Origin: Roseburia zhanii
Lineage (GTDB): Bacteria > Bacillota > Clostridia > Lachnospirales > Lachnospiraceae
Reading direction: 5' to 3'
DNA: 64,000 bases
Assembly: GCF_014287635.1 (NCBI RefSeq)
Contig: NZ_JACOPH010000006.1
Location: forward strand, 62,001-126,000
Shown: positions 52,140-59,235 of the stretch, in pieces
Numbering within the stretch: position 1 is the first letter of the stretch
How the letters are laid out: each line of letters opens with the position of its first letter
Made by a program: the position numbers and the translations under genes
The notes under the pieces: model-generated
What the model saw: only the letters and a program-made list of their open reading frames with translations
What the model was told of the DNA's origin: nothing
Database searches by the model: none

Positions 52140-53063
52140 TTAAAATATTACAAATATGGGCTCTCTCGCTTTATAAAATTCTGCAAAGCTCCCATAGCCT
52201 CTGTAATGTTCTGTAATGTCGAAAAGTGCCTTCGCCTGCCGTCTGCTTTTCTTCGCCATCATAGCATTTCCTGAGGCAGTAAGACACCATGCTTTTATGC
52301 ACAACAGATGTGGCAGGACGGTATATTTTCCTGTGAGATGACAGATTCTTATTCCGGTATCACAATGTTTTACTGCTTCTTCAAATCGTCCCTGCTGTTC
52401 TAAGATCCACGCAAAATTTCCAAGTATCATTGCGTAGACTTTCAGGGACTCTGACAACTCAAGTCTCTGACGCTCAAGATAACCTTTCAGATAATAAAAA
52501 ATATGAAAGGCTTTTTCAAGCTGCGCATTTTTTGCATAAGCTATGCCAATATTCGACATGATATATACTTCATCATAGGTAAGCAGTATCTTTCTCTTTG
52601 CTGCCTGCATCCGTTCTTTGTAATTCGGCATCGTAATTTCAAGTGCCTGCTCTAGCTTTGGCAGGATTTCTTCTTCACGCTCCCTTTGTATCGCCTGATA
52701 GACTGCCTGCGTATACAATGCAAACTGCAGACAGAATGGATTATCCGTTTCTTTTAATGCATAATACCCTTCTAATGCCAGCTTTGCCTTCTCTAACTCC
52801 CGCTGTTCTAAATATAATAAAGCCTGTCTGCGAAACTTTGACCGTTGCATCTCAATCTTCGTATCAAATGATATCCCCATGTGGCACATACCACAGAGCC
52901 TTTGGCACAAAGCTTCAAAAACCTGTTTTGATGCAACCTCTTTTCCATTTTCGATCCTGGAAAGTGTCCCCGGTGTACAGATCCCATAGGCTAATTCCTC
53001 CTGCGTACAGCCTGCACGTATACGCATTTCGTGTATCGCATCCCCCATACCATAAGTCGGCAT
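52140..53063 (-). CDS. XRE-family regulator with TPR-like C-terminal domain
   Basis: 307 residues. The helix-turn-helix covers about residues 8-65 (HEMRIRAGCTQEELAYGI, TPGTLSRIENGKEVAS). The rest is helical repeats (LYLEQRELEKAKLALEGY, IGIAYAKNAQLEKAFHIFYY, LEQQGRFEEAVKHCDTGIR). This is the plan of Rgg/PlcR/PrgX-type peptide-responsive regulators. No short signal-peptide precursor gene was recognised beside it. GGGGGAAC lies before the ATG. It is transcribed alone, and repeat copy D lies upstream. Confidence 0.85.
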   Translation of the reverse strand: MPTYGMGDAIHEMRIRAGCTQEELAYGICTPGTLSRIENGKEVASKQVFEALCQRLCGMCHMGISFDTKIEMQRSKFRRQALLYLEQRELEKAKLALEGYYALKETDNPFCLQFALYTQAVYQAIQREREEEILPKLEQALEITMPNYKERMQAAKRKILLTYDEVYIMSNIGIAYAKNAQLEKAFHIFYYLKGYLERQRLELSESLKVYAMILGNFAWILEQQGRFEEAVKHCDTGIRICHLTGKYTVLPHLLCIKAWCLTASGNAMMAKKSRRQAKALFDITEHYRGYGSFAEFYKAREPIFVIF

Positions 53064-53204
53064 ATATCGTTCCCCCTTTGTCTCTAATGTGTTCCCCCAA
53101 AATCACCTCAGCAGATCTTATCATTGATTCCGATGTTAATATACCGTTTCGACAAGTGGTATGCAATCTGCGTATCGTCTTAATGTTTGCAGTAAGGGTA
53201 TTTT

Positions 53205-53382
53205 ACTATAACAGTTTAGCCATAGCTCATATAGCATACGAATCACGCCTGCATGAATGAGTATGCTATAGGGGCTATGAGCTAAACGCCATCCTATGAG
53301 CAAAGTAGCCGCAACTCGGCGAAAAAGCACCGCAGGTGCGGCTTTACGAATGGCATTGCTAACCTGCTATTCTGAACTGCTA
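53205..53382 (+). repeat. Intergenic stem-loop element, copy D
   Basis: Nested stems GTTTAGC.CATAGC...GCTATGAGCTAAAC enclose ATAGCATAC...GTATGCTAT. Then comes the core ATGAGCAAAGTAGCC with GCACCGCAGGTGC and GGCTTTACGAATGG, nearly identical to copy E. The ends are approximate (AACAGTTTAGCC and TTCTGAACTGCT). It follows the ABC permease stop codon and carries no gene. The interval 53064-53204 holds the XRE promoter region, where no clear hexamers were found. Confidence 0.75.
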
Positions 53383-53386
53383 TTTT

Positions 53387-53995
53387 TTATGAATAAACTT
53401 TCTTCGTATATATTTTTTTCGAAATCTGATAAGAGATCACATTACAGACAATCGTTAAAAGAAAAGCCCCTGCGATCAGATATTTTTCTTCTATGAAAAA
53501 TATAGACAGATCCATGCCTGTCAGTGCAGTCATAAAGACTGTCATGCCAACTACGGTCAGCAGAATAAACAACATTCGTCCTTTTTCGACACCGATCCAG
53601 AACATCAATGGAAGATTCACTGCCTGTATGATCAGTGCAAGACACATGATCATGACAATCGTTATCACAGCATCTGCCGGCATATGTCCGTTTATGGCTG
53701 CTAATATGAATTTACTAAATATGGTCAGTAAAAAAACAATTCCGACTGAAATATATCCCATCAGATATTTACTTCCGACGATCTCATTTACAGAATATGG
53801 GAGCATTCCTGCAAATTTATCCCATTTTGCACGTTCGTCATATGCTAATGCAGTGATCGGCATCATTGCCGCATAAAATACAGAATATCCAAATAAAAAA
53901 TCTGACGGCACAACTGCAAATATAAGTGTGATCAGTAATAACACTTTTGTCTGTTTTATGATGGTATATGCATCTTTGATCAATAAACCTCTCAT
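53387..53995 (-). CDS. ABC-2-type transporter permease
   Basis: About 202 residues with five or six membrane helices (VLLLITLIFAVVPSDFLFGY, MGYISVGIVFLLTIFSKFI, LFILLTVVGMTVFMTALTG and others). The cytoplasmic loop YDERAKWDKFAGMLPYSVNE with LAYDE is typical of the ABC2_membrane_5 group found beside YtrA-type regulators. ATG at 53995 follows the ATPase stop by 2 bases, with AGGGGAAT before it. With the ATPase it forms an exporter, often induced by wall-active agents in relatives. The substrate is unknown. Confidence 0.82.
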   Translation of the reverse strand: MRGLLIKDAYTIIKQTKVLLLITLIFAVVPSDFLFGYSVFYAAMMPITALAYDERAKWDKFAGMLPYSVNEIVGSKYLMGYISVGIVFLLTIFSKFILAAINGHMPADAVITIVMIMCLALIIQAVNLPLMFWIGVEKGRMLFILLTVVGMTVFMTALTGMDLSIFFIEEKYLIAGAFLLTIVCNVISYQISKKIYTKKVYS

Positions 53996-53997
53996 CT

Positions 53998-54900
53998 TTA
54001 TTCCCCTTTCCTTGCTAAAAAGAGCACAATATCTTCGATTCCTGCGCACTCTATTTCAAATGCATCTGAAATCTTAGAACGTTTTACTAACAGCTCTGTT
54101 GCATATTTTCCCTGTTTTCTGCCTGCAATAGCTTCTTTTGGTATATCTTTTTCTTCTTCCTCTGTGACCTGCAGGATGCCATATTCCTCAAGCAGACGAT
54201 CCTTTTCTTCACAAAACAGCAGTTTTCCCTGATGCAAAAATGCGATATAATCACTGATTTTTTCAAGATCACTGATGATATGGGAAGATAACAATACCGT
54301 ATGATCTTCCTCTCTTGTAAATTCATTAAAGATCTCTAAGATCTCATCCCGGATGATCGGATCTAAGCCGCTTGTTGCTTCATCTAAGATCAATAATTTC
54401 GGCTTATGGGAAAGTGCAACTGCAATCGCAAGCTTCATCTTCATTCCTCTTGAATAATCTTTAAACATCTTTTTCTCCTCTAGAGAAAAGTGTTTGATAT
54501 AATCGAAATACTGTTTTTCATCCCATCTCTGATAGGTATGCTTCATAATCTGATTGACATTTACTGCATTTAACACTTCCGGAAAATAGGCTTCATCTAA
54601 AACTACTCCGATATCTTCCTTAACTGCGTCAAACTCTTTCTTAGTATTATCCTGCCCTAACACAAAGATCTCTCCTGCATCACGCCGGATCGATCCCATG
54701 ATCAGTCCGATCGTGGTACTCTTGCCTGCACCATTCTCACCCACAAGCCCCATGATACAGCCCGAAGGGAGTGTCAGACTGACATCTTCTAACTGAAAAG
54801 ATGCATATTTCTTCGTTACGTGTTTCATTTCGATTGCATTTGTCTGGGTTTCATACATTTCTGTACCACCGATTGTCATACCTACATCTGCTGTATTCAT
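53998..54900 (-). CDS. ABC transporter ATP-binding protein of the GntR cassette
   Basis: 300 residues. Walker A is GENGAGKST (54-62), the signature is YSRGMKMKLAIA, Walker B is LLILDEATSGLDP, and the H-loop is LLSSHIISD. A C-terminal regulatory extension of about 70 residues follows. Its ATG overlaps the GntR stop (ATGA), so translation is coupled. It energises the permease 2 bases downstream. Met15 is a possible alternative start. Confidence 0.9.
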   Translation of the reverse strand: MNTADVGMTIGGTEMYETQTNAIEMKHVTKKYASFQLEDVSLTLPSGCIMGLVGENGAGKSTTIGLIMGSIRRDAGEIFVLGQDNTKKEFDAVKEDIGVVLDEAYFPEVLNAVNVNQIMKHTYQRWDEKQYFDYIKHFSLEEKKMFKDYSRGMKMKLAIAVALSHKPKLLILDEATSGLDPIIRDEILEIFNEFTREEDHTVLLSSHIISDLEKISDYIAFLHQGKLLFCEEKDRLLEEYGILQVTEEEEKDIPKEAIAGRKQGKYATELLVKRSKISDAFEIECAGIEDIVLFLARKGE

Positions 54901-55271
54901 TCCTCTACCTCCAAGATCCGAAACATTTCCACTAATTCTTCGTTTGTAATGCCACAGCCTGCCGCTAACTGCCGGATCTGCTGCATATGTGCTTCAATCT
55001 TCTTTAAATTTTCTTCCTGTATGAGTTCCCGGTTCGTTCCTGCTACAAAACAGCCCTTTCCGGCAACGGTGTTGACATATCCTTCCCGCTCTAACTCATC
55101 ATAAGCTCTCTTAGTCGTGATCACGCTGATCCGCAGATCCTTTGCAAGCCCTCTGATCGAAGGGAGCATGTCGCCCTCTGTCAAAGTTCCGTTTAAGATC
55201 ATATCCTTGATCTGGGTATAGATCTGTTCATAGATCGGCTGATTACTTGAATTTCTGATAATTATATTCAT
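54897..55271 (-). CDS. GntR-family regulator, YtrA type
   Basis: 124 residues: a winged helix (NQPIYEQIYTQIKDMILNGT, then LPSIRGLAKDLRISVITTKR and GYVNTVAGKGCFVAG) with only a short C-terminal helix. That small size defines the YtrA subfamily, which represses its own ABC-transporter operon. ATG at 55271 has GAGAGG upstream. A near-perfect palindrome overlaps its promoter, fitting autorepression. Downstream genes overlap or abut. Confidence 0.9.
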   Translation of the reverse strand: MNIIIRNSSNQPIYEQIYTQIKDMILNGTLTEGDMLPSIRGLAKDLRISVITTKRAYDELEREGYVNTVAGKGCFVAGTNRELIQEENLKKIEAHMQQIRQLAAGCGITNEELVEMFRILEVEE

Positions 55272-55285
55272 GTGCTTACCTCTCT

Positions 55286-55303
55286 TACTGTGTATATACA
55301 GTA
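55286..55303. promoter_or_regulatory. Palindromic operator of the GntR-ABC operon
   Basis: TACTGTGTATATACAGTA is an 18-bp palindrome with a single mismatched pair. It overlaps the -10 box and the expected start site. Size and AT-rich centre suit a YtrA-type GntR dimer. Confidence 0.65.
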
Positions 55304-55328
55304 TATGCAGTTGATGTATAAATGTCAA
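55300..55328 (-). promoter_or_regulatory. Promoter of the GntR-ABC operon
   Basis: TTGACA (55323-55328), 17 bp, TATACT (55300-55305) on the minus strand, 30 bases before the GntR ATG. Confidence 0.85.
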
Positions 55329-55339
55329 TATGTTTTTTT

Positions 55340-55506
55340 CAGTTCAGCCATAACCTGTGTGCCATACGAATCATGCTTGCATGAATGCGTATGACATACA
55401 GGTTAAAAGCTAAATGCCATCTTATGAGCAAAGTAAGCCGAAATGCGGCGAAAGAGCACCGCAGGTGCGGCTTTGCGAATGACGTTTAGCTTATCCAAAC
55501 CGTTAC
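55340..55506 (+). repeat. Intergenic stem-loop element, copy E
   Basis: A stem TAACCTGT.TG.CATACG...CGTATGACATACAGGTTA surrounds AATCATGCTTGCATGAATG. It is followed by ATGAGCAAAGTAAGCCG and GCACCGCAGGTGC with GGCTTTGCGAATGACG. Copy D has the same order and most of the same bases in the same orientation. It starts at the C-terminal side of the RACo-like gene and ends before the GntR promoter. Confidence 0.75.
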
Positions 55507-55507
55507 T

Positions 55508-57694
55508 TTAAAATCCCATATATGAAATATATCGTTCCTTAAATGCTTCATCTTCTGCCAGAGAAACCTCTCCTGCCTCTGACACGACTTCCATCAGTGC
55601 TTTCTTCTCCGGCGTTTCTAAATACTGCAACGCTCCGCCTAATGCCGTATTTCCTGCTGCTGTGGTCTTTTCGGCAAGCTCCTGTGGCAAAATCCCGATA
55701 ACTGCGGCTTTTTTTACGTCCAGATAATATCCAAAACCACCCGCAAGATATACCTGTTCTATCTGTTGATAAGTCACCCCTGCACGCATACATAAAACTT
55801 CGATGCCTGCACGTACCGCAGCCTTTGCCATCTGTATCTCGCGGATATCTGCCTGCGTCAGACAGATCTTCTCCCCCTGTGCATTTTCAGCCAATGGATA
55901 TCCTGTTTTAAAATATGGCTCTTTTAATTTGCCATTTGCATCTATGATGCCTGCCTGCAACAGTTCCGCAACGGTTTCAATCACACCTGTTCCGCAGATA
56001 CCGGCAGGTTTTTTTTCTCCGATGGTATGCACTGTCAGTCTGCCATCCACAAATTTTGCATTTGCGATCGCTCCGTCTACACTTCCCATACCCCATCTGA
56101 TATTTCCGCCCTCAAATGCCGGACCTGCGGCAGTTGATGTAACATAGATCCCGGTGTTTGTCCTTAATGCCATCTCTCCATTCGTACCAAGATCTAACAG
56201 CAGGCTGATCTGTCCTGCCTTTATCATGTCACATACAAAAATACCGGCTGTAATATCTGCTCCGACAAATGCCGATATCCCCGGAAGGATTGTAACCGAA
56301 ATGTCTTCTATGTCCGACTTTACCGCTTCTGCTTTTACATCATCTGTCTGTGACAACAGTTTTGCAAAAGACAATTCTTCCATGTCTAATGAAATTTTTG
56401 TAAACGGATATTTTGTAAATCCCAGACAGGAATACCCACGCAGAAGGTGCATCATAACGGTATTGCCTGCGATCACGACTGAAGATATTTTTTTCTGCGG
56501 ATTTCTTTTCTGCAAGATGTGAAATCCGTTTTTTATATCAGTCAAAATGCACGTTGTTAATTTTTTGCCGTTCTGCCCATTTGCCGCCTGTATACGGCTG
56601 ATCACATCTGCCCCATATGACCGCTGGTGGTTCACCATCGTATAGACATCAATGACTTCCCCTGTCTGCCGCTTTAATAGTGCAAATGCCAGTGTTGTTG
56701 TTCCTATATCGACTGCCACTCCGTAGTCCTCTGCCTGATAGGACGCATTTTCATCAAGCCTAAGCTGTATACGCATCGAACCTAGTGCCTGAAACTGTTC
56801 TTTACTATTTCCAAGATAAATACCTAAATCTTCCTGCAAGATCATCTGACACGCTAACCGTTTTCCTGCTGCTAACTGTTCTTTTGAAAAAAAAGTACGG
56901 TCAGCAAGCGTAACCGCAGGATCTCCTTTTGTTATGGTTATGGCACATTTTCCACAGATACCGCTTCCTCCGCAGTATGCAAAAACTTCCATGCCATGCT
57001 CACGCAGTACAGCTAAAAGGTTTTCCTCTTTTTTCGCACAGATGTGTCGTGGTTCTGCCTGCTCTGCTGTGGTTATCTCCAGCCAGACATGCTCCTCTTT
57101 TCTTAGTGTACAGGACTGATTGTTACATGCATTACAGTCATGCTTAAAGTTCTGTCTATCCGTATCTTCTGTCAACTCAAATAACAGACACATAGACTTG
57201 ACCGGTTCCAGCATATAGCCGGAGGTCATTGTCAGTCCAAGTGTCCGTTTCGCATCTAATTTATCATAAATTTCTTTCTGCTTTGTGATCTCAAATTCTT
57301 CCGATGGAATCTCACACCGCCTTAAGATCCCAAATCCTTCTAACAGACAGCTCTGGGAAAGCATTGGCAGGATCTGTTCTTCAAATGCAAAAATACAACT
57401 GTCTGCCATTGCATCTGCCATCATCACTTTTAACATATCATTTCTGATATCTGACCGCTGTGGCAAGCGGCTGATGCCACTTCCGAGTGTCAGTATCACA
57501 TAGAGATAACGGTTCTGCCCATCGATCAGAAATGCGGCTTTCGGGCGCATATACCGTTTCACTAGCGGAAAAAGTGTTTCATAGACAGCTTTTATCCCGC
57601 TCTTTGACTCTACGCCTCTGCAGCCTAACAATCCTGCTGCTGTATCAAAATCCGGTATAATGTTTTTTCCGGTAAGCAATCGAATATCGTTCAT
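55508..57694 (-). CDS. RACo-like corrinoid-protein activator fused to a MetH-activation-like domain
   Basis: 728 residues. Residues 1-200 resemble the B12-dependent methionine synthase activation domain (weak, by pattern). A Cys-rich link (CNACNNQSC) follows. A 2Fe-2S domain with CGGSGICGKC and RLACQ has the CX5CX2C spacing of RACo. Then an ASKHA ATPase domain covers about 330-715 (DYGVAVDIGTTTLAFALL, LLLDLGTNGEMALR, VYLAGGFGYYLDVKKAA). RACo proteins reduce oxidised Co(II) corrinoid proteins with ATP. No corrinoid protein or methyltransferase lies in the window. ATG at 57694 has AAAGGAG upstream. Confidence 0.85.
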   Translation of the reverse strand: MNDIRLLTGKNIIPDFDTAAGLLGCRGVESKSGIKAVYETLFPLVKRYMRPKAAFLIDGQNRYLYVILTLGSGISRLPQRSDIRNDMLKVMMADAMADSCIFAFEEQILPMLSQSCLLEGFGILRRCEIPSEEFEITKQKEIYDKLDAKRTLGLTMTSGYMLEPVKSMCLLFELTEDTDRQNFKHDCNACNNQSCTLRKEEHVWLEITTAEQAEPRHICAKKEENLLAVLREHGMEVFAYCGGSGICGKCAITITKGDPAVTLADRTFFSKEQLAAGKRLACQMILQEDLGIYLGNSKEQFQALGSMRIQLRLDENASYQAEDYGVAVDIGTTTLAFALLKRQTGEVIDVYTMVNHQRSYGADVISRIQAANGQNGKKLTTCILTDIKNGFHILQKRNPQKKISSVVIAGNTVMMHLLRGYSCLGFTKYPFTKISLDMEELSFAKLLSQTDDVKAEAVKSDIEDISVTILPGISAFVGADITAGIFVCDMIKAGQISLLLDLGTNGEMALRTNTGIYVTSTAAGPAFEGGNIRWGMGSVDGAIANAKFVDGRLTVHTIGEKKPAGICGTGVIETVAELLQAGIIDANGKLKEPYFKTGYPLAENAQGEKICLTQADIREIQMAKAAVRAGIEVLCMRAGVTYQQIEQVYLAGGFGYYLDVKKAAVIGILPQELAEKTTAAGNTALGGALQYLETPEKKALMEVVSEAGEVSLAEDEAFKERYISYMGF

Positions 57695-57754
57695 GTCAAG
57701 TCTCCTTTGGCATTCATTATACAATATCAATGCTTAATCTGCACGCTCTATATG

Positions 57755-57979
57755 TTAAGAATTCCTCTCATTTCCTCCCTCAGCAATATTCACGAGTCTG
57801 TCTGCCACCCATTCAGAACCGACATCTAACTGGTGGCTGACTAAATATTCATCTTCCACAGATAGGATTTTTTCTTCTCCTGCTTCATTTATAAGCGTTA
57901 CGGACACCATGGGTTTTGCCCCCGGTGCTAATTCTTCACATCCGTAATCACCATCAAAAATATGTCTGATCTTCCACAT
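57755..57979 (-). CDS. Small unknown protein, 74 residues
   Basis: I do not recognise it. It is acidic, soluble and compact: WKIRHIFDGDYGCEELAPG, VSVTLINEAGEEKILSVED and DVGSEWVADRLVNIAEG. The mixed strand pattern suggests a small beta-rich domain. AAGGAA precedes the ATG. It lies between the RACo-like gene (60 bases downstream) and the TIGR04076 gene on the same strand, so it is probably in their operon. Confidence 0.7.
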   Translation of the reverse strand: MWKIRHIFDGDYGCEELAPGAKPMVSVTLINEAGEEKILSVEDEYLVSHQLDVGSEWVADRLVNIAEGGNERNS

Positions 57980-58041
57980 GATCCATTCCTTTGCTTTCTT
58001 GATCGCTATTTTGTACTTTTTGCGTTATGTTGTATCTAAAT

Positions 58042-58395
58042 TTACGATTCCTGCCAGAATCTTCCCTTATGAAAATTCTCATTGCCCAGCGGTTTTGCTG
58101 TTAAACGGAACATCACGCAGCCATCAGGACATACGATATCCTTGACATATTTTCCGCTTCCGCCTATATTTTCAAGATCTCCGCCACTTCTGACCGCCTC
58201 CATGATTGAATAGAGCATCATCATCGTCTTAGAACAGATCCCTTGTCCATCTGCATTGACCGGACAACCGTAAGTGCATGTATATTTATCCCCGATCTCC
58301 TCACCATTTCTGCAATAATGCTCGGTATGGTCACCTCTTAAAAATCCGGTTACTTCTATCTGAAATTCATATTCTTCATCATACCACTTTTTCAT
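58042..58395 (-). CDS. TIGR04076 family protein
   Basis: 117 residues. YEFQIEVTGFLRGDHTEHYC, YTCTYGCPVNADGQGICSKT and IVCPDGCVMFRLTAKPL match my memory of the TIGR04076 family, which has conserved cysteines and no known function. Five cysteines in CxYGC/CSK/CPDGC settings could bind metal. The ATG at 58395 follows GGGGGGAAC. It sits in a minus-strand run with the HD hydrolase and the RACo-like activator. Confidence 0.75.
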   Translation of the reverse strand: MKKWYDEEYEFQIEVTGFLRGDHTEHYCRNGEEIGDKYTCTYGCPVNADGQGICSKTMMMLYSIMEAVRSGGDLENIGGSGKYVKDIVCPDGCVMFRLTAKPLGNENFHKGRFWQES

Positions 58396-58434
58396 CTGAT
58401 GTTCCCCCCTCTTATCCAACAATTTTTTCATGTT

Positions 58435-59040
58435 TTATAACGATTCTTTTTCCATTTCTGCATTGATCGTATCTTCAGATGCCGCCATTGCTTTTAATGT
58501 CATATCTAACAGCTTTTCTAATTCCCAGCCAAGCTGTGCAGCTCCCCGCTCGATCACTTCTCTTGAACAGCCTGCTGCAAATCCCTTGGATTTATATTTT
58601 TTCTTTAAAGATTTTAATTCCATGTCTTTGGTACTCTTTGACGGACGCATCAAAGCTGCTGCCCAGATCAGCCCTGTCAGTTCATCTGCTGCAAAAAGTA
58701 CTTTTTCCATTTCATGTTCCGGTTCTACATTGATCGTTGCTCCACAGCCTACCGTAATTCCATATCCATGAGAACATACAGCATGGATCACATCTTCCCC
58801 TACTCCGGCTTCTTTTAAAAGTTCCGGTGCCTTTAAGCAGTGTTCTTCCGGATATAATTCAAAATCTATGTCATGCAAAAGTCCTACAATTCCCCAGTAT
58901 TCTGTATCATCACCATAACCTAACTCATTTGCATACCACCTCATAACAGCTTCTACCGTAAGTCCATGCTGGATATGAAATGGATCTTTGTTATATTTCT
59001 TTAATAATTCAAATGCTTTTTCTCTTGTAATCGTTTCCAT
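58435..59040 (-). CDS. HD-domain hydrolase
   Basis: 201 residues. Metal-binding HD residues are in LLHDIDFELYPEEH, with an earlier His in FHIQHGLTVEAV and a later one in VCSHGYGI. This subfamily (HDIG-related, often annotated as hydrolase) has no settled substrate. The start at 59040 follows GGAG 11 bases upstream. TATAAT (59126-59131, minus strand) with a weak TTATTA -35 at 17 bp may be the promoter of this four-gene run. The 5' end contains a GCCCA...TGGGC hairpin at about 59078-59096. Confidence 0.82.
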   Translation of the reverse strand: METITREKAFELLKKYNKDPFHIQHGLTVEAVMRWYANELGYGDDTEYWGIVGLLHDIDFELYPEEHCLKAPELLKEAGVGEDVIHAVCSHGYGITVGCGATINVEPEHEMEKVLFAADELTGLIWAAALMRPSKSTKDMELKSLKKKYKSKGFAAGCSREVIERGAAQLGWELEKLLDMTLKAMAASEDTINAEMEKESL

Positions 59041-59173
59041 GATATCGTATTCTCCATTTTTATTATGTTCATAATAGCCCATCACTTTTTTGGGCTTATC
59101 TCGTAATCATTCACAAAGCAACTAGATTATAGCACGACATACAAAGAATAATAAAGTACTCTGCAGAGATTTC

Positions 59174-59225
59174 ACAAAAAAACAACGTTACAGTCCGCAG
59201 GATACCCTGCAGGCTGTAACGTTGT
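59174..59225 (-). terminator. Terminator of the GLUG/LRR surface protein gene
   Basis: ACAACGTTACAG (59182-59193) pairs with CTGTAACGTTGT (59214-59225) around an inner CCTGC stem, followed on the minus strand by seven Ts. It lies 11 bases after the stop. Confidence 0.92.
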
Positions 59226-59235
59226 CTGTCTTACT

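Noticed and set aside
51892..52216. Small plus-strand frames in the AT-rich gap
   Set aside because: Composition is that of random AT-rich sequence and no ribosome sites precede them.
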